Source: SPCO01 sp964579825 (GTDB lineage: Bacteria; Chloroflexota; Limnocylindria; Limnocylindrales; CSP1-4). From it: DNA of 64,000 bases. Below, piece after piece: positions 24,796 to 36,131 of this stretch (the stretch's first letter is position 1; each line of letters begins with the position of its first letter). The position numbers were made by a program, and so were the translations under genes. The DNA is taken from contig CAZOHT010000007.1 in the NCBI GenBank assembly GCA_964579825.1, forward strand, positions 46,326 to 110,325. Reading direction: 5' to 3'. The notes below the pieces were generated by a model that saw only the letters and a list, made by a program, of their open reading frames with translations, was not told where the DNA came from and ran no database searches.

Positions 24796-25397
24796 CGCAT
24801 CACCGTCCGCCACGGCCTGACCCCGGCGGCGACCATCTCGTCCAGGGCCTTCGCGCCATCGCCCGGCGCCAGGTCCACCGCGGCGATCGCATCGGTCAGC
24901 AGGGCGGTGTCGAACCCGAGCCGGACCGCGTCCAGTGCCGTCGCCTTGACGCAGTAGTCCGTGGCCAGCCCGACGACCACGACCCGCTGGATCCCCGCGT
25001 CGCGCAGGAGTCCCTCGAGCGGCGTCGCGGCGGTCTCGCCCGTCTCGGGGTCGCGCGTCGTGAAGCCGGAGTAGCCGTCCTCCCCGTTGACGCCCTTGCG
25101 GACCCGCGGCGCGTCCTCCGGGAGTCGCAGATCCGGGTGCAGTTCGGCGCCCCACGTATCCGCGACGCAATGGACCGGCCAGATCCCGCCGTCCTTCGCG
25201 AAGTGGGCCGTGACCTCGGGATGCCAGTCCTGGGTCGCGACGACGAGACCGCCGTTGTTCAGCGCCATCTGGATCTCGCCGTTGACGGTCGGGACAATCG
25301 CGTCGCCACCGGCCACGGACAGGCCGCCGGCGGGATCCGCGAAGTCGTTCTGGACGTCCACGATGATCAGGGCGGTGCCGGGCTGGTAGCGCTGCAT
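24792..25397 (-). CDS. pncA: Nicotinamidase / pyrazinamidase
   Basis: Deamidates nicotinamide to nicotinate in NAD salvage. The 201-residue isochorismatase-fold enzyme shows the triad in IIVDVQNDF (Asp), RKGVNGEDGYSGF (Lys) and GLATDYCVKATALDA (Cys). The metal site is in VVATQDWHPEVTAHF. ATG 25397 is supported by TACGCT 6 nt upstream. NAD synthesis also involves the NadE-like gene at 58625, though that one has a different context. Confidence 0.94.
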   Translation of the reverse strand: MQRYQPGTALIIVDVQNDFADPAGGLSVAGGDAIVPTVNGEIQMALNNGGLVVATQDWHPEVTAHFAKDGGIWPVHCVADTWGAELHPDLRLPEDAPRVRKGVNGEDGYSGFTTRDPETGETAATPLEGLLRDAGIQRVVVVGLATDYCVKATALDAVRLGFDTALLTDAIAAVDLAPGDGAKALDEMVAAGVRPWRTVMR

Positions 25398-25403
25398 GGG
25401 GCA

Positions 25404-25409
25404 AGCGTA
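25404..25409 (-). promoter_or_regulatory. TACGCT -10 box, leaderless
   Basis: Six nucleotides before ATG 25397. Confidence 0.55.
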
Positions 25410-25499
25410 GTCCAGCCCGGGCGGCGACGTGGGCACGACGAGTCCGGTCTGGCCCGCAACGTTCCCCGACCGCAACCTTCGGTCCGGGCGGAGATGGGC

Positions 25500-25505
25500 T
25501 ACCCT
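25500..25505 (+). promoter_or_regulatory. TACCCT -10 box of aceE
   Basis: Seven nucleotides before ATG 25513. TTCGGT about 16 nt further upstream is a weak -35. Confidence 0.5.
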
Positions 25506-25512
25506 CCCCGTG

Positions 25513-28203
<2,691 letters not shown>

Positions 28204-28249
28204 GCGCGATCCGGGCGGCACGTCGCCGCGGCTCTCGGAGGCAACCTGC

Positions 28250-28891
28250 ATGACCGACTCGACCAGCACGCCCGGCACGATCGTCGTGAGCGGCACGGGC
28301 CGCATCGCCGTCGGGCCCGATGTGGCCGACCTGCGCCTCGGCGTGGCCGTGGCCCGACCCACGGTGGACAGCGCCCGCGCGGACGCGGCGGCGGCGATGA
28401 CGGCCATCCTGGCCGCGATCCGGGGCGCCGGCGTCGCCGCCCGCGACATCCGGACCACGCTCGTCTCGGTCCAGCCGCGCTACGACTACCGCGACGGCAA
28501 GCCGCCGCTCCTCACCGGGTATGAACTGTCGAACCAGGTCTCGGTCACGATCCGCGACCTGGCGAACCTGGGTGGCGTCATCGATGGGTCGCTGACCGCG
28601 GGCGCGACGAGCATGGACAGCCTGTCGTTCCGCGTCGACGACCCGACGGAACCGGAGCGCGCCGCCCGCCTCGCCGCGATGGCGCAGGCACGGAGCCGCG
28701 CCGATGTCCTCGCGGAGGCTGCCGGCGTGACGATCACCGGCGTCGGGGACGTCGTGGAGGGCGGCGGCGGATCGCCGGGCTACCCGCAGCCGAAGGCCGC
28801 CCGGATGATGCTGGCCGACTCGGCGACGCCGGTCGAGGGCGGCACGACCGAGATCAGCGTCTCGGTCACGGTCACCTACCGGATCGCCTGA
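28250..28891 (+). CDS. SIMPL-domain (DUF541) protein
   Basis: 213-residue protein almost wholly made of the SIMPL domain. IVVSGTGRIAVGPDVADL starts it, and YELSNQVSVTIRDLANLG and the ending ISVSVTVTYRIA are typical. Most relatives are periplasmic, but here no signal peptide is visible, so a cytoplasmic site is likely unless a longer start exists. GGAGG lies 7 nt before the ATG. It follows aceE by 46 nt and may be co-transcribed. Confidence 0.88.
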   Translation: MTDSTSTPGTIVVSGTGRIAVGPDVADLRLGVAVARPTVDSARADAAAAMTAILAAIRGAGVAARDIRTTLVSVQPRYDYRDGKPPLLTGYELSNQVSVTIRDLANLGGVIDGSLTAGATSMDSLSFRVDDPTEPERAARLAAMAQARSRADVLAEAAGVTITGVGDVVEGGGGSPGYPQPKAARMMLADSATPVEGGTTEISVSVTVTYRIA

Positions 28892-28928
28892 GCCGCCGCG
28901 ACGGACGGCCCGGCTCGCGCCGGACTCG

Positions 28929-30212
28929 CTAGGGCACGCTGACGAGCTGCAGCAGCTGGCCGCCGTTGAGGTCCGTCAGCAGGATCGAGCCGTCCTCGGC
29001 CAGCCAGAACGAACTGATCGCCCGGCCCGTCTCGCCGATCACGGCCGGCTCGGTGAGCGTGTCGGACGTCGGGTCGAGCGACCAGAGCGTGCCCGAGCAG
29101 TAGTCGCTGAACAGGTAGCGGTCCTGCACCGTCGGCACGGCCGAGCCTCGCACGACGACGCCACCGGTCACGGAGCAGCCGGCGTCATGGCTGTACTCGG
29201 CCACCGGCAGGGTAAGCCCGTCCTGGTCGCACACGGGCTCGCCGAAGCAGTGCGAGCCCTCCATCGTGTTCCAGCCGAGGTTCTGCCCGCCGGTCCCGGC
29301 GCGGATGACGTCGATCTCCTCCCAGGCGCCCTGGCCGACGTCGCCGATCCACAGGTCGCCGGTGGCCTCGTCGATCCGCATCCGCCACGGATTGCGGATG
29401 CCCGACAACCAGATCTCCGGCTCCACGCCGGCGGTCGTCGCGTACGGGTTGTCCGACGGGATGCCATACGGCTTGGCGCTCGTCGCGTCGGGGCCGAGGA
29501 CATCGATTCGCAGGATCTTGCCGAGGAGCGTGTCCATCCGCTGTCCGTAGCCGTCCGGGTCGCCGCCGGAGCCGCCGTCGCCCATGCCGATCAGGAGCAT
29601 CCCGTCGTTGTCGAACGCGAGTGAGCCGCCGTTGTGGTTCGCGAAGGGCTGGCTGATCGTCAGGAGGATCAGCTCCGACTCGGGATCGGCGCGATCCGGG
29701 TTCGCGTGGTCGACCCGGAAGGACGAGATCACGGTATCGCCCTGGGTGTCGGTGTAGTCGACGAAGACTCGCGGGTCGGTCGGGAAGTCGGGATGGAACG
29801 CCAGGCCGAGGAGGCCGCGCTCGCCGCCCGAGGTGATCTGGCCGGAGACGTCAAGGAACGGTGTCGGGAGCCGTTCGCCGTCCGCGATGATCCGGATCGT
29901 GCCGCTCTGCTCGACGACGAAGATCCGGCCACTGCCGTCGCCCGCCGTCGCGATGTCCACGGGCGAGTCGAGCAGGCCGGCGACGACCGCCAGCCCAAGG
30001 CCCTCGCCGATCGGGCTGGCCGGCGGCCCCGGGTCCTCCGTCGGAGCGGCGGTCGGCGTGGTCGACGGCGATGGCGCGATCGACACGGATGGCGCCGCGT
30101 CCGTGGCCGACGGCGCGGTCGACGGTGTCGTGGAGGCGCAGGCGGCCACCAGGACGCCAGCGGACAGGAGCGCGATGGCGAGGCGGGGCGCGAGGGTCGG
30201 TCGAGCGTGCAT
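28929..30212 (-). CDS. PQQ-dependent sugar dehydrogenase-like lipoprotein
   Basis: Six-bladed propeller of the soluble aldose sugar dehydrogenase (YliI/GdhB) family, 427 residues. A lipoprotein signal peptide ends in LVAAC (Cys near residue 25), and a Ser/Thr/Pro-rich linker follows to about residue 65. The propeller carries GGERGLLGLAFHPDF, FANHNGGSLAF, IGMGDGGSGGDP and SGIRNPWRMRID. It oxidises sugars or related alcohols outside the membrane if PQQ is available; no pqq synthesis genes are here. ATG 30212 is supported by a TAGCAT box 6 nt upstream. Confidence 0.9.
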   Translation of the reverse strand: MHARPTLAPRLAIALLSAGVLVAACASTTPSTAPSATDAAPSVSIAPSPSTTPTAAPTEDPGPPASPIGEGLGLAVVAGLLDSPVDIATAGDGSGRIFVVEQSGTIRIIADGERLPTPFLDVSGQITSGGERGLLGLAFHPDFPTDPRVFVDYTDTQGDTVISSFRVDHANPDRADPESELILLTISQPFANHNGGSLAFDNDGMLLIGMGDGGSGGDPDGYGQRMDTLLGKILRIDVLGPDATSAKPYGIPSDNPYATTAGVEPEIWLSGIRNPWRMRIDEATGDLWIGDVGQGAWEEIDVIRAGTGGQNLGWNTMEGSHCFGEPVCDQDGLTLPVAEYSHDAGCSVTGGVVVRGSAVPTVQDRYLFSDYCSGTLWSLDPTSDTLTEPAVIGETGRAISSFWLAEDGSILLTDLNGGQLLQLVSVP

Positions 30213-30218
30213 CACCCG

Positions 30219-30224
30219 ATGCTA
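30219..30224 (-). promoter_or_regulatory. TAGCAT -10 box, leaderless
   Basis: Six nucleotides before ATG 30212, favouring it over GTG 30215. Confidence 0.55.
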
Positions 30225-30348
30225 TCCCGGAACGCTCGGGAGCACCGCCGACCGCCAGTGGCGTGGCGCCGCACATCGCGGAACCCTGGGGCCCGCACCA
30301 CGCGGACCCGTGGCTGCTACGCTGCCCTCGAGGAGGACGCACACCCTC

Positions 30349-31965
30349 ATGCTGGATCGACTCATCTCCGGAGCCGGGGCCGTGACGGACGCCGCCGATC
30401 GCCTGGTCCGGGCGCTGGGTCGAGGCGCCGGCGACGGGTTCCTCGGCCGCCGACCCGGCTCGGTCCTCGTCGCCGCCATCTGCGCTGTCCTGGCGGCGAT
30501 CCTGCTCTTCGCGGGCATCGAGGCGACCGACAATCCGACCGCCCTGGCGATGACACCCACCCAGGTCGCGGCATCCGACGATCTCGGCAGCCGGACCTAC
30601 GCCACCGTCGCCGGACACATCGCCGCCACGTACGTCGAGACGTTCACGGACGACAACGGCAACGGCACGCAGGAGGCGGGCGAGGACGGCGTCTCGTGGT
30701 TCTACTTCCTGGTCGATCCGGACACCAAGGCCGGCGTGGCCGTCCGAAGTCAGGTCCGGCCGGCGGACGTGTTCGTGTTCGAGGGCGAGGGCGTCGTGCT
30801 CGAGGACGCGGAGTACGTGGCCGAGGACGTGAAGTTCTTCGGCGAGGAGGCGACGTCGCTCCACTTCACCCTGGACCAGACCAGGTACATCGACGCGACG
30901 GCCCCGGTGGCCGCCACGACGCCGGACCTGGACTTCGCCGCCGGCATCCCTGCCGCGAACACGCCGGTCAAGCTGGACGCCTCGCGTGCTGGCGGGTACC
31001 TGCAGTTCTGCTCGACGGACGTCGACGGCGATGGCGCCTGCGGTGACGATGAGGTGGACCTGTGGGACCTCGCCGTCTTCGACCCGGTGAGCGGCATCGG
31101 GATCACGGTGCTCGTCGATGAGGACCCCGAGTACACGCCGGCGACCTTCACCGGCATGCTGCGGCGCGACGAGCGGGCCGTCAGCGAAGCGAAGACGACC
31201 GAGGGCTTCGACTTCAGCACGACCGGTCTGGACGTCAGCGACGTCTACCTCCTGGAGGACGGCAGTTCGCCGACCAGCGCCCCACTCGCGTTCGGACTCG
31301 CCGTGCTGCTCGCCGTGCTGGCCGGGGTCATCCTCATCGGGCTCGCCGGCGGCTATCTCATCTACCGAAAGGCGACGGGGACCCTGCCCGAACCGGCCAC
31401 ATCACTCGCGATCGGCGACCGGATCCCCGTCCGGGTGACCGGGCTCCTGCGGTCCGGGTCCGGGCTCATCCATGTCCGTGAGGCACCCGCCGACCTGCTT
31501 CGATTCCAGACCGGCGGACCGCCCATGGCGGGTCCGTCTCCGAACGTGCCGGCGTCGCCGGTCGAGGATGCGACGACCGCCGAGGCACCGCCGCCCGACG
31601 TCACCGCCGAACCGACCACGGTCGATCCGGGCGCCTACGCGACGCCGGCGGCGACGCCCGAGCTCGCGACGCCGGTTGCCGACGATGCCCCACCGGTCCC
31701 GCTCACCGACGTCGTGGCGTCCACGCTCATCGTCGAACGGCGTGGCCGGCCGGAGGGCGTCGCGGTCGGTCTCGGCGAGCTGGTCCGCGTCTCGCGCGGT
31801 GCCGTCATGCCGTTCCGTGGCCGCCGACCGGCGCTCCGCGCCACCGCCGGTACGGGCCCGCTCCTGCTCTCGTTCGACTCCGAGGGCGACCGCGATCGGG
31901 CGGTCGCGGAGCTCCTGGACGAGACCGGCCTCACCTCGCAGTCATCAGGGAGTGCCCATGCCTGA
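30349..31965 (+). CDS. Two-pass membrane protein with EF-hand-like loops, unknown function
   Basis: 538 residues. Transmembrane helices lie at about 39-60 and 306-332. The roughly 245 residues between them should face outward and contain two acidic loops resembling calcium sites, DDNGNGTQEAGED and DVDGDGACGDDEVD. The cytoplasmic C-terminal half has a Pro/Ala/Thr-rich linker (about 380-440) and a small basic domain (STLIVERRGRPEG...). I do not recognise the family. GAGGAGG lies about 12 nt before the ATG, and TACGCT (30318-30323) may be its -10. The stop overlaps the cupin start. Confidence 0.75.
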   Translation: MLDRLISGAGAVTDAADRLVRALGRGAGDGFLGRRPGSVLVAAICAVLAAILLFAGIEATDNPTALAMTPTQVAASDDLGSRTYATVAGHIAATYVETFTDDNGNGTQEAGEDGVSWFYFLVDPDTKAGVAVRSQVRPADVFVFEGEGVVLEDAEYVAEDVKFFGEEATSLHFTLDQTRYIDATAPVAATTPDLDFAAGIPAANTPVKLDASRAGGYLQFCSTDVDGDGACGDDEVDLWDLAVFDPVSGIGITVLVDEDPEYTPATFTGMLRRDERAVSEAKTTEGFDFSTTGLDVSDVYLLEDGSSPTSAPLAFGLAVLLAVLAGVILIGLAGGYLIYRKATGTLPEPATSLAIGDRIPVRVTGLLRSGSGLIHVREAPADLLRFQTGGPPMAGPSPNVPASPVEDATTAEAPPPDVTAEPTTVDPGAYATPAATPELATPVADDAPPVPLTDVVASTLIVERRGRPEGVAVGLGELVRVSRGAVMPFRGRRPALRATAGTGPLLLSFDSEGDRDRAVAELLDETGLTSQSSGSAHA

Positions 31966-32323
31966 CCCGGAGCGCGAGTTCGTCTGGGCGCTCGACGCGA
32001 TCGAGGCGCGGCGCGCCGCGGCCGGCGGTGCGTATGAGGAGTTCCTGAGCGTCCCGGACCTGTCGGCCGGGCTGTACGTCCTCGACGCCGGCGCCGTGGA
32101 CGGTCAGTCGCCACATGGCGAGGACGAGATCTACTACGTGGTCTCGGGCCGAGGCCGGATCACGGTGCGTGGCGCCACCCGCGATGTCGTTCCCGGGTCG
32201 ATCGTGTTCGTGGCCGCCCAGGAGCCGCACACCTTCCACGACATCACCGAGCGGTTGGTACTGCTGGTGGCATTCGGCCCCGCGGAGGGGTCACGGGCCT
32301 GGGAGCCCCCGTCGCCCGCCTGA
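31958..32323 (+). CDS. Cupin-domain protein
   Basis: 121-residue single cupin barrel. Metal-binding motif 1 is in SPHGEDEIYYVVSGRGRITV (one His, Glu) and motif 2 in AAQEPHTFHDI (two His). It may be a small dioxygenase, isomerase or ligand sensor; substrate unknown. ATG 31958 overlaps the upstream gene by 8 nt, with GGGAG about 5 nt before it, so it is translated with the membrane protein. Confidence 0.88.
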   Translation: MPDPEREFVWALDAIEARRAAAGGAYEEFLSVPDLSAGLYVLDAGAVDGQSPHGEDEIYYVVSGRGRITVRGATRDVVPGSIVFVAAQEPHTFHDITERLVLLVAFGPAEGSRAWEPPSPA

Positions 32324-32337
32324 CCCACGAGCAAGGT

Positions 32338-33117
32338 TCAGATCGCACCGGCCAGCGCCTGCGCCAGCGCAGCGGCCAGCTCCGGTCCACGACCCGTCTC
32401 GTCATGGCGGAAGAAGACGAAGGCATCGTCACCGGCGGCCAGGAACGGCTCGAGTCGCGATGCCCAGGCCTCGATCTCCGCGTCGCTGTAGTCGTGCCGG
32501 CGCAAGCGCAGGTAGAGGAACGAGCCGGTGCGGCGGATCGCGGGCGGGTCGGCGTCCTCCGGGCGTTCCGTCGTGCACAGGGCCGCGCCGACCGACGCGA
32601 GGGCCGCGAAGGTCTCATCCACGTGCCAGCTCGGATCCTGGAACTCCACCGTGAGCGGCATGTCCTGGGGCCACGCCGCGAGCACGGCCGCCAGCCGTGC
32701 GTCATCGCGGGCGCGGGAGCCCGGCACGCGCAGCAGGACGGTCCCGAGCCGGTCCCCGAAGCGCCGGTACGGGTCGGTCAACCACGGGACGCTCTCGGTC
32801 GGATCCCCGGCCATCGCCCGGAACGAGCCCCCGCGCTGCGCCTTGACCGTGAACCGGAACGAGGATGGGGTCGCGGCCAGCCAGGCATCCACCTTGTCCG
32901 GCTTCGGCGACTGGTAGTACGTGTTGTTCAGTTCGACCGCGGACAGCCGGGTCGCGTAGTGGGCGAGGAAGGCCGGGGCGCGCAGCCCCGCCGGGTAGAA
33001 GCGTGGCGACCAGCCCGGGTAGGCGAAGCCGCTCGTCCCGACGTACAGGCGACCGCCCGTCGAGCCCTCAGCGCGGATCGGTCGTCCCGGCCTCGTCCGG
33101 TGCGCACGGACCGGCAC
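32338..33117 (-). CDS. DUF72 (YecE-like) protein
   Basis: TIM-barrel DUF72 protein, about 259 residues; function of the family is not established. LYVGTSGFAYPGWSPRFYP marks the N-terminus. AVELNNTYYQSPKPDKVDAW, RFTVKAQRGGS and VEFQDPSWHVDE are family motifs. The start is uncertain: no ATG or GTG lies between the MarR stop and the domain, so GTG 33117, overlapping the marR gene by 50 nt, is the best choice. It is probably co-transcribed with that regulator. Confidence 0.85.
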   Translation of the reverse strand: MPVRAHRTRPGRPIRAEGSTGGRLYVGTSGFAYPGWSPRFYPAGLRAPAFLAHYATRLSAVELNNTYYQSPKPDKVDAWLAATPSSFRFTVKAQRGGSFRAMAGDPTESVPWLTDPYRRFGDRLGTVLLRVPGSRARDDARLAAVLAAWPQDMPLTVEFQDPSWHVDETFAALASVGAALCTTERPEDADPPAIRRTGSFLYLRLRRHDYSDAEIEAWASRLEPFLAAGDDAFVFFRHDETGRGPELAAALAQALAGAI

Positions 33118-33589
33118 CCGGCCCGGCGCTGACGGAGATCGCGCGCATCGCGGTCTCGAGCCCCGCGACGTCCGTGCCTTCCAGGGGATCGAGGAAGTGC
33201 TCGGTGATCCCGCGCAGATGCGTTCGCGAGGCGGCCCGGAGGCGGGCCAGCCCATCCTCGGTCAGGACGGCCTCGGCGCCGCGCGCGTCGGCCAGGCAGG
33301 CGCTTCGCTCCACGAGTCCGTCGGCCACGAGGCGGTCGATCAGCCGGGTCACGCCGCTCTTGCTCAATACGACGCGGTCCGACAGCTGTCGCATGCGGAT
33401 GCGGCGCCCGGGCGCCTGGGCGATCGACATCAGCGCTTCGTACTCGCCGAGCGACAGGTCGTGCTCGACGCGGAGTTCCTCGTCGAGGCGCCTCGACACC
33501 CGGGCGTGGGCTTCGAGGAAGGCCCGCCACGGGGCGAGGCGAGGGTCGTCTGCGGTCAGTCGCCGTTGGACCGGCTCGGTGGCGGTCAT
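33068..33589 (-). CDS. MarR-family transcriptional regulator
   Basis: 173-residue winged-helix dimer. LSLGEYEALMSIAQAP, RIRMRQLSDRVVLSKSGVTR (recognition helix) and the wing DGLVERSACLADARGAEAVL are typical. Ligand unknown. The likely target is its own unit with the DUF72 gene. ATG 33589 is preceded by TAGCAT at 7 nt. The C-terminal 15 residues are unordered (GAGPCAPDEAGTTDPR). Confidence 0.92.
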   Translation of the reverse strand: MTATEPVQRRLTADDPRLAPWRAFLEAHARVSRRLDEELRVEHDLSLGEYEALMSIAQAPGRRIRMRQLSDRVVLSKSGVTRLIDRLVADGLVERSACLADARGAEAVLTEDGLARLRAASRTHLRGITEHFLDPLEGTDVAGLETAMRAISVSAGPGAGPCAPDEAGTTDPR

Positions 33590-33596
33590 GGCCGGG

Positions 33597-33602
33597 ATGC
33601 TA
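33597..33602 (-). promoter_or_regulatory. TAGCAT -10 box, leaderless
   Basis: Seven nucleotides before ATG 33589. Confidence 0.55.
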
Positions 33603-33621
33603 CACCTTCGATGGACGTGCG

Positions 33622-33675
33622 GGAGGGCTGGCTGGCCCTCCAGCCTACCGCGACAGTCGTTGCGGTGTCAACGAC
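33622..33675 (-). terminator. Two hairpins after the second sugar dehydrogenase
   Basis: GTCGTTG/CAACGAC (33656-33675, 6-nt loop) and GGAGGGC/GCCCTCC (33622-33641, 6-nt loop) lie downstream of the gene ending at 33719. Neither has a U-tract, so termination efficiency is uncertain. Confidence 0.45.
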
Positions 33676-33718
33676 CCCGAGACCAGCCCCGACCGATCGA
33701 TGCCGGTCCCGATCACGG

Positions 33719-34924
33719 TCAGGGTGCGACGATGTGCCGGACGCTCCCGTCGGTCGCCGTGACGTACAGCTCGCCGTCCTCGCCCTCGCCGAACGAGGTG
33801 AGCATGAGCGACGTGTCGAGGAAGAGGCCACGCGGGGCCGGTGCCCGGGCTCCGGCCGAGATCGACCAGATCCGACCGGTGCAGAAGTCGCCGAAGAGGT
33901 AGCGCCCGATGAGCGACGTCTGGACCGTGCCGCGGTAGACGTACCCGCCGATGACGCTGCAGTCGCCTGCGGAGTGGTTGTATGCGACGACCGGGAGGAC
34001 CTTGCCGGCCGTGCTGCACCCGGAGGCCGGGCTGTAGCACGCGCGGCCCTCCATGACCTTCCAGCCGTAGTCGGCGCCCTTGCCGCGGCCGGTCGTGGTG
34101 GTCGAGCGATCGATCTCCTCGTACCGCCCCTGGCCGACGTCGCCGATCCACAGGTCCGCCGTCTTGCGGTCGAAGGACCAGCGCCACGGATTGCGCAGGC
34201 CGCGCGAGTAGATCTCGTCCGCGCCGGCCCGCCCGACGTACGGGTTGGAGGCGGGGATGCGGTACTGCCTCGAGCCGGAGGTCCCGTTCACGTCGATCCG
34301 CAGCATCTTGCCGAGGAGCGAGTTGATGTTCCGCGCTCGGTTGCCGGGATCGCCGGCCCCACCACCGTCGCCCATCCCGATGAACAGGTAGCCGTTGGGC
34401 CCGAACGCGATGTGCCCGCCGTTGTGGTTCGAGTAGGGCTGGTCGATGGTCATGATCCGTCGGCCGGACGAGGCGTCCGCGACGTTCGGGTTGCTCGACA
34501 CCTTGTATTCGTTGATGGCGGTGTCGCCGGACTTGGTGATGTAGTTCACGTAGAACTTGCCGTTGGTCGTGTACTGCGGGTGGAACGCGAGGCCCAGCAG
34601 GCCCTGCTCACCGCTCGAGCGGACGCCCGCGCTGATGTTCAGGAAGGGGGTCGAGAGCAGCGTGCCGCCGCTATCGATGATCCGGATCCTGCCGGTCTGC
34701 TCCACGACGAACAACCGCCCCGAGCCGTCACGCGCGCTGGTGACGAGGACCGGGCTGGACAGCCCGGAGGCGACCAGGTCGAGCGATCCGACGGCCGTCG
34801 GTGCGACGTCGGGCGCCGTGGGGCGGGGTGCCTCCGAGGCCGAGGCCGAGCCGGCGACCGTGGATGCGAGGATGGCGACCAGGGCCAGGGAGGAGAGGCT
34901 GGGGCGGGCGAGTCGGTTCGTCAT
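33719..34924 (-). CDS. PQQ-dependent sugar dehydrogenase-like secreted protein
   Basis: Second propeller of the YliI/GdhB family, about 401 residues. A Sec signal peptide ends near GSASA, and no lipobox is present, so it should be released. SSGEQGLLGLAFHPQY, YSNHNGGHIAFG, FIGMGDGGGAGDPG and SRGLRNPWRWSFD parallel the paralogue at 28929-30212. ATG 34924 is used; ATG 34933 is equally possible. Electron acceptor and sugar are unknown. Confidence 0.9.
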   Translation of the reverse strand: MTNRLARPSLSSLALVAILASTVAGSASASEAPRPTAPDVAPTAVGSLDLVASGLSSPVLVTSARDGSGRLFVVEQTGRIRIIDSGGTLLSTPFLNISAGVRSSGEQGLLGLAFHPQYTTNGKFYVNYITKSGDTAINEYKVSSNPNVADASSGRRIMTIDQPYSNHNGGHIAFGPNGYLFIGMGDGGGAGDPGNRARNINSLLGKMLRIDVNGTSGSRQYRIPASNPYVGRAGADEIYSRGLRNPWRWSFDRKTADLWIGDVGQGRYEEIDRSTTTTGRGKGADYGWKVMEGRACYSPASGCSTAGKVLPVVAYNHSAGDCSVIGGYVYRGTVQTSLIGRYLFGDFCTGRIWSISAGARAPAPRGLFLDTSLMLTSFGEGEDGELYVTATDGSVRHIVAP

Positions 34925-34981
34925 GGGCCCCATGGTCGCCCGGAACCCGTCAACCTGGCAAGCCGACCTTCGTTCCGGAGG

Positions 34982-35218
34982 TCATCGCCAACTGTTCGGG
35001 TCGAACAGGAAGAAGGTCGCCTGACCCCACTCCTCGCGAACCTGCCACCAGCGCTCGGCCAGGCGTTCCTGCAGCGGGCGAGGGTCGTGGAACGGCATGG
35101 CCGTGGCGCCGTCATCGACGCCAGCTCGGTCGTGGCCGTCGGCCGCCCGACCGCGCCCAGGCCCGACGTATCGAGGTCGGGCGCGCGAGATCCGGCCCGT
35201 CGCCGCATAACCGCTCAT
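34982..35218 (-). CDS. Small hypothetical protein
   Basis: A 78-codon frame from ATG 35218. The first 40 residues are Arg/Gly-rich and may be non-coding. The last 38 (from MPFHDPRPLQERLAERWW to FFLFDPNSWR) have an amphipathic, aromatic composition that looks like real protein. An internal start at that Met is possible. No family recognised. It is divergent from the DDAH-like gene. Confidence 0.45.
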   Translation of the reverse strand: MSGYAATGRISRARPRYVGPGRGRAADGHDRAGVDDGATAMPFHDPRPLQERLAERWWQVREEWGQATFFLFDPNSWR

Positions 35219-35252
35219 CGCGGGAGCGTACGCCTTCGAGCCGGCCCTTGGC

Positions 35253-35258
35253 TATCCT
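35253..35258 (+). promoter_or_regulatory. TATCCT -10 box, leaderless
   Basis: Six nucleotides before ATG 35265. Confidence 0.55.
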
Positions 35259-35264
35259 CTGTCG

Positions 35265-36131
35265 ATGCCGACCGCCGACCGCCGCTACGGCGCCCAGAGC
35301 ATGACGAGCCCGCTTCGCGAGGTCCTCGTCAAGCGACCCGGTCCGGCGTTCGGTGCCGCGTTCGACGATCCTGCCCACGGGTTCCTGCACCCGGTCGATC
35401 TCGAGGTGGCGCAGCGCGAGCATGACGCGTTCGTCGGGTTGCTCGCCTCGCTCGGTCCGACGGTGCACCAGCTCGAGACGGAGCTCGTCAGCCCGGACCT
35501 CGTGTACACGTTCGATCCCTTGCTCGTCACCGATCGGGGCGCCATCCCGCTGCGTCCGGGCAAGCCGAACCGGCTGCCGGAACCGAGCGTGCTGGAAGCA
35601 TGGACGATCTCCCGCGGGATCCCGACCGTCGGTCGGATCCTGCCGCCGGGCACCATCGAAGGCGGCGACACGTTCTGGCTCCGGCCGGACCTCCTCTGCG
35701 TCGGCCGGACGTGGCGGACCAACGACGACGGCGTCCGGCAGCTCGCGGAGCTCGTCGGCGGCGATGTGCGGGTCTTCGACCTCCCGGTCTGGCGCGGCCC
35801 CGTCGAACTCATCCATCTCCTGTCGGTCATCTCGCCCGTCGCCGACGACCTCGCGGTCGTGTACGAGCCACTGCTGCCGGTCGGGCTGTGGCGGCTGCTG
35901 GGTGACCTCGGCGTTCGCCTGCTGCCCGTCCCGGACGAGGAGTTCCCGACGCTCGGCTGCAACGTCCTGGCCGTTCGTCCCGGCGTCGTCATCCTCGCCG
36001 AGGGCAATCCGGCCATCGCCTCGGCCCTCGCGTCGGCCGGTTGTGAGGTCCACACGTATCCCGCCACGGAGATCGGGCTGAACGGATCGGGTGGTCCGAC
36101 CTGCCTCACCCGGCCGATCCTGCGCGACTGA
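35265..36131 (+). CDS. DDAH / arginine-deiminase-like hydrolase
   Basis: 288-residue pentein-fold enzyme of the dimethylarginine dimethylaminohydrolase group, which releases citrulline from N-methylarginines; amidinotransferase or deiminase relatives are alternatives. Visible motifs are LREVLVKRPGPAFG, the acidic TIEGGDTFWLRP, GRTWRTND, the His in VELIHLLSV and the catalytic Cys280 in GGPTCLTRPILRD. Transcribed alone from a leaderless start. Its stop TGA directly abuts the TCA (stop) of the convergent transporter gene. Confidence 0.88.
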   Translation: MPTADRRYGAQSMTSPLREVLVKRPGPAFGAAFDDPAHGFLHPVDLEVAQREHDAFVGLLASLGPTVHQLETELVSPDLVYTFDPLLVTDRGAIPLRPGKPNRLPEPSVLEAWTISRGIPTVGRILPPGTIEGGDTFWLRPDLLCVGRTWRTNDDGVRQLAELVGGDVRVFDLPVWRGPVELIHLLSVISPVADDLAVVYEPLLPVGLWRLLGDLGVRLLPVPDEEFPTLGCNVLAVRPGVVILAEGNPAIASALASAGCEVHTYPATEIGLNGSGGPTCLTRPILRD

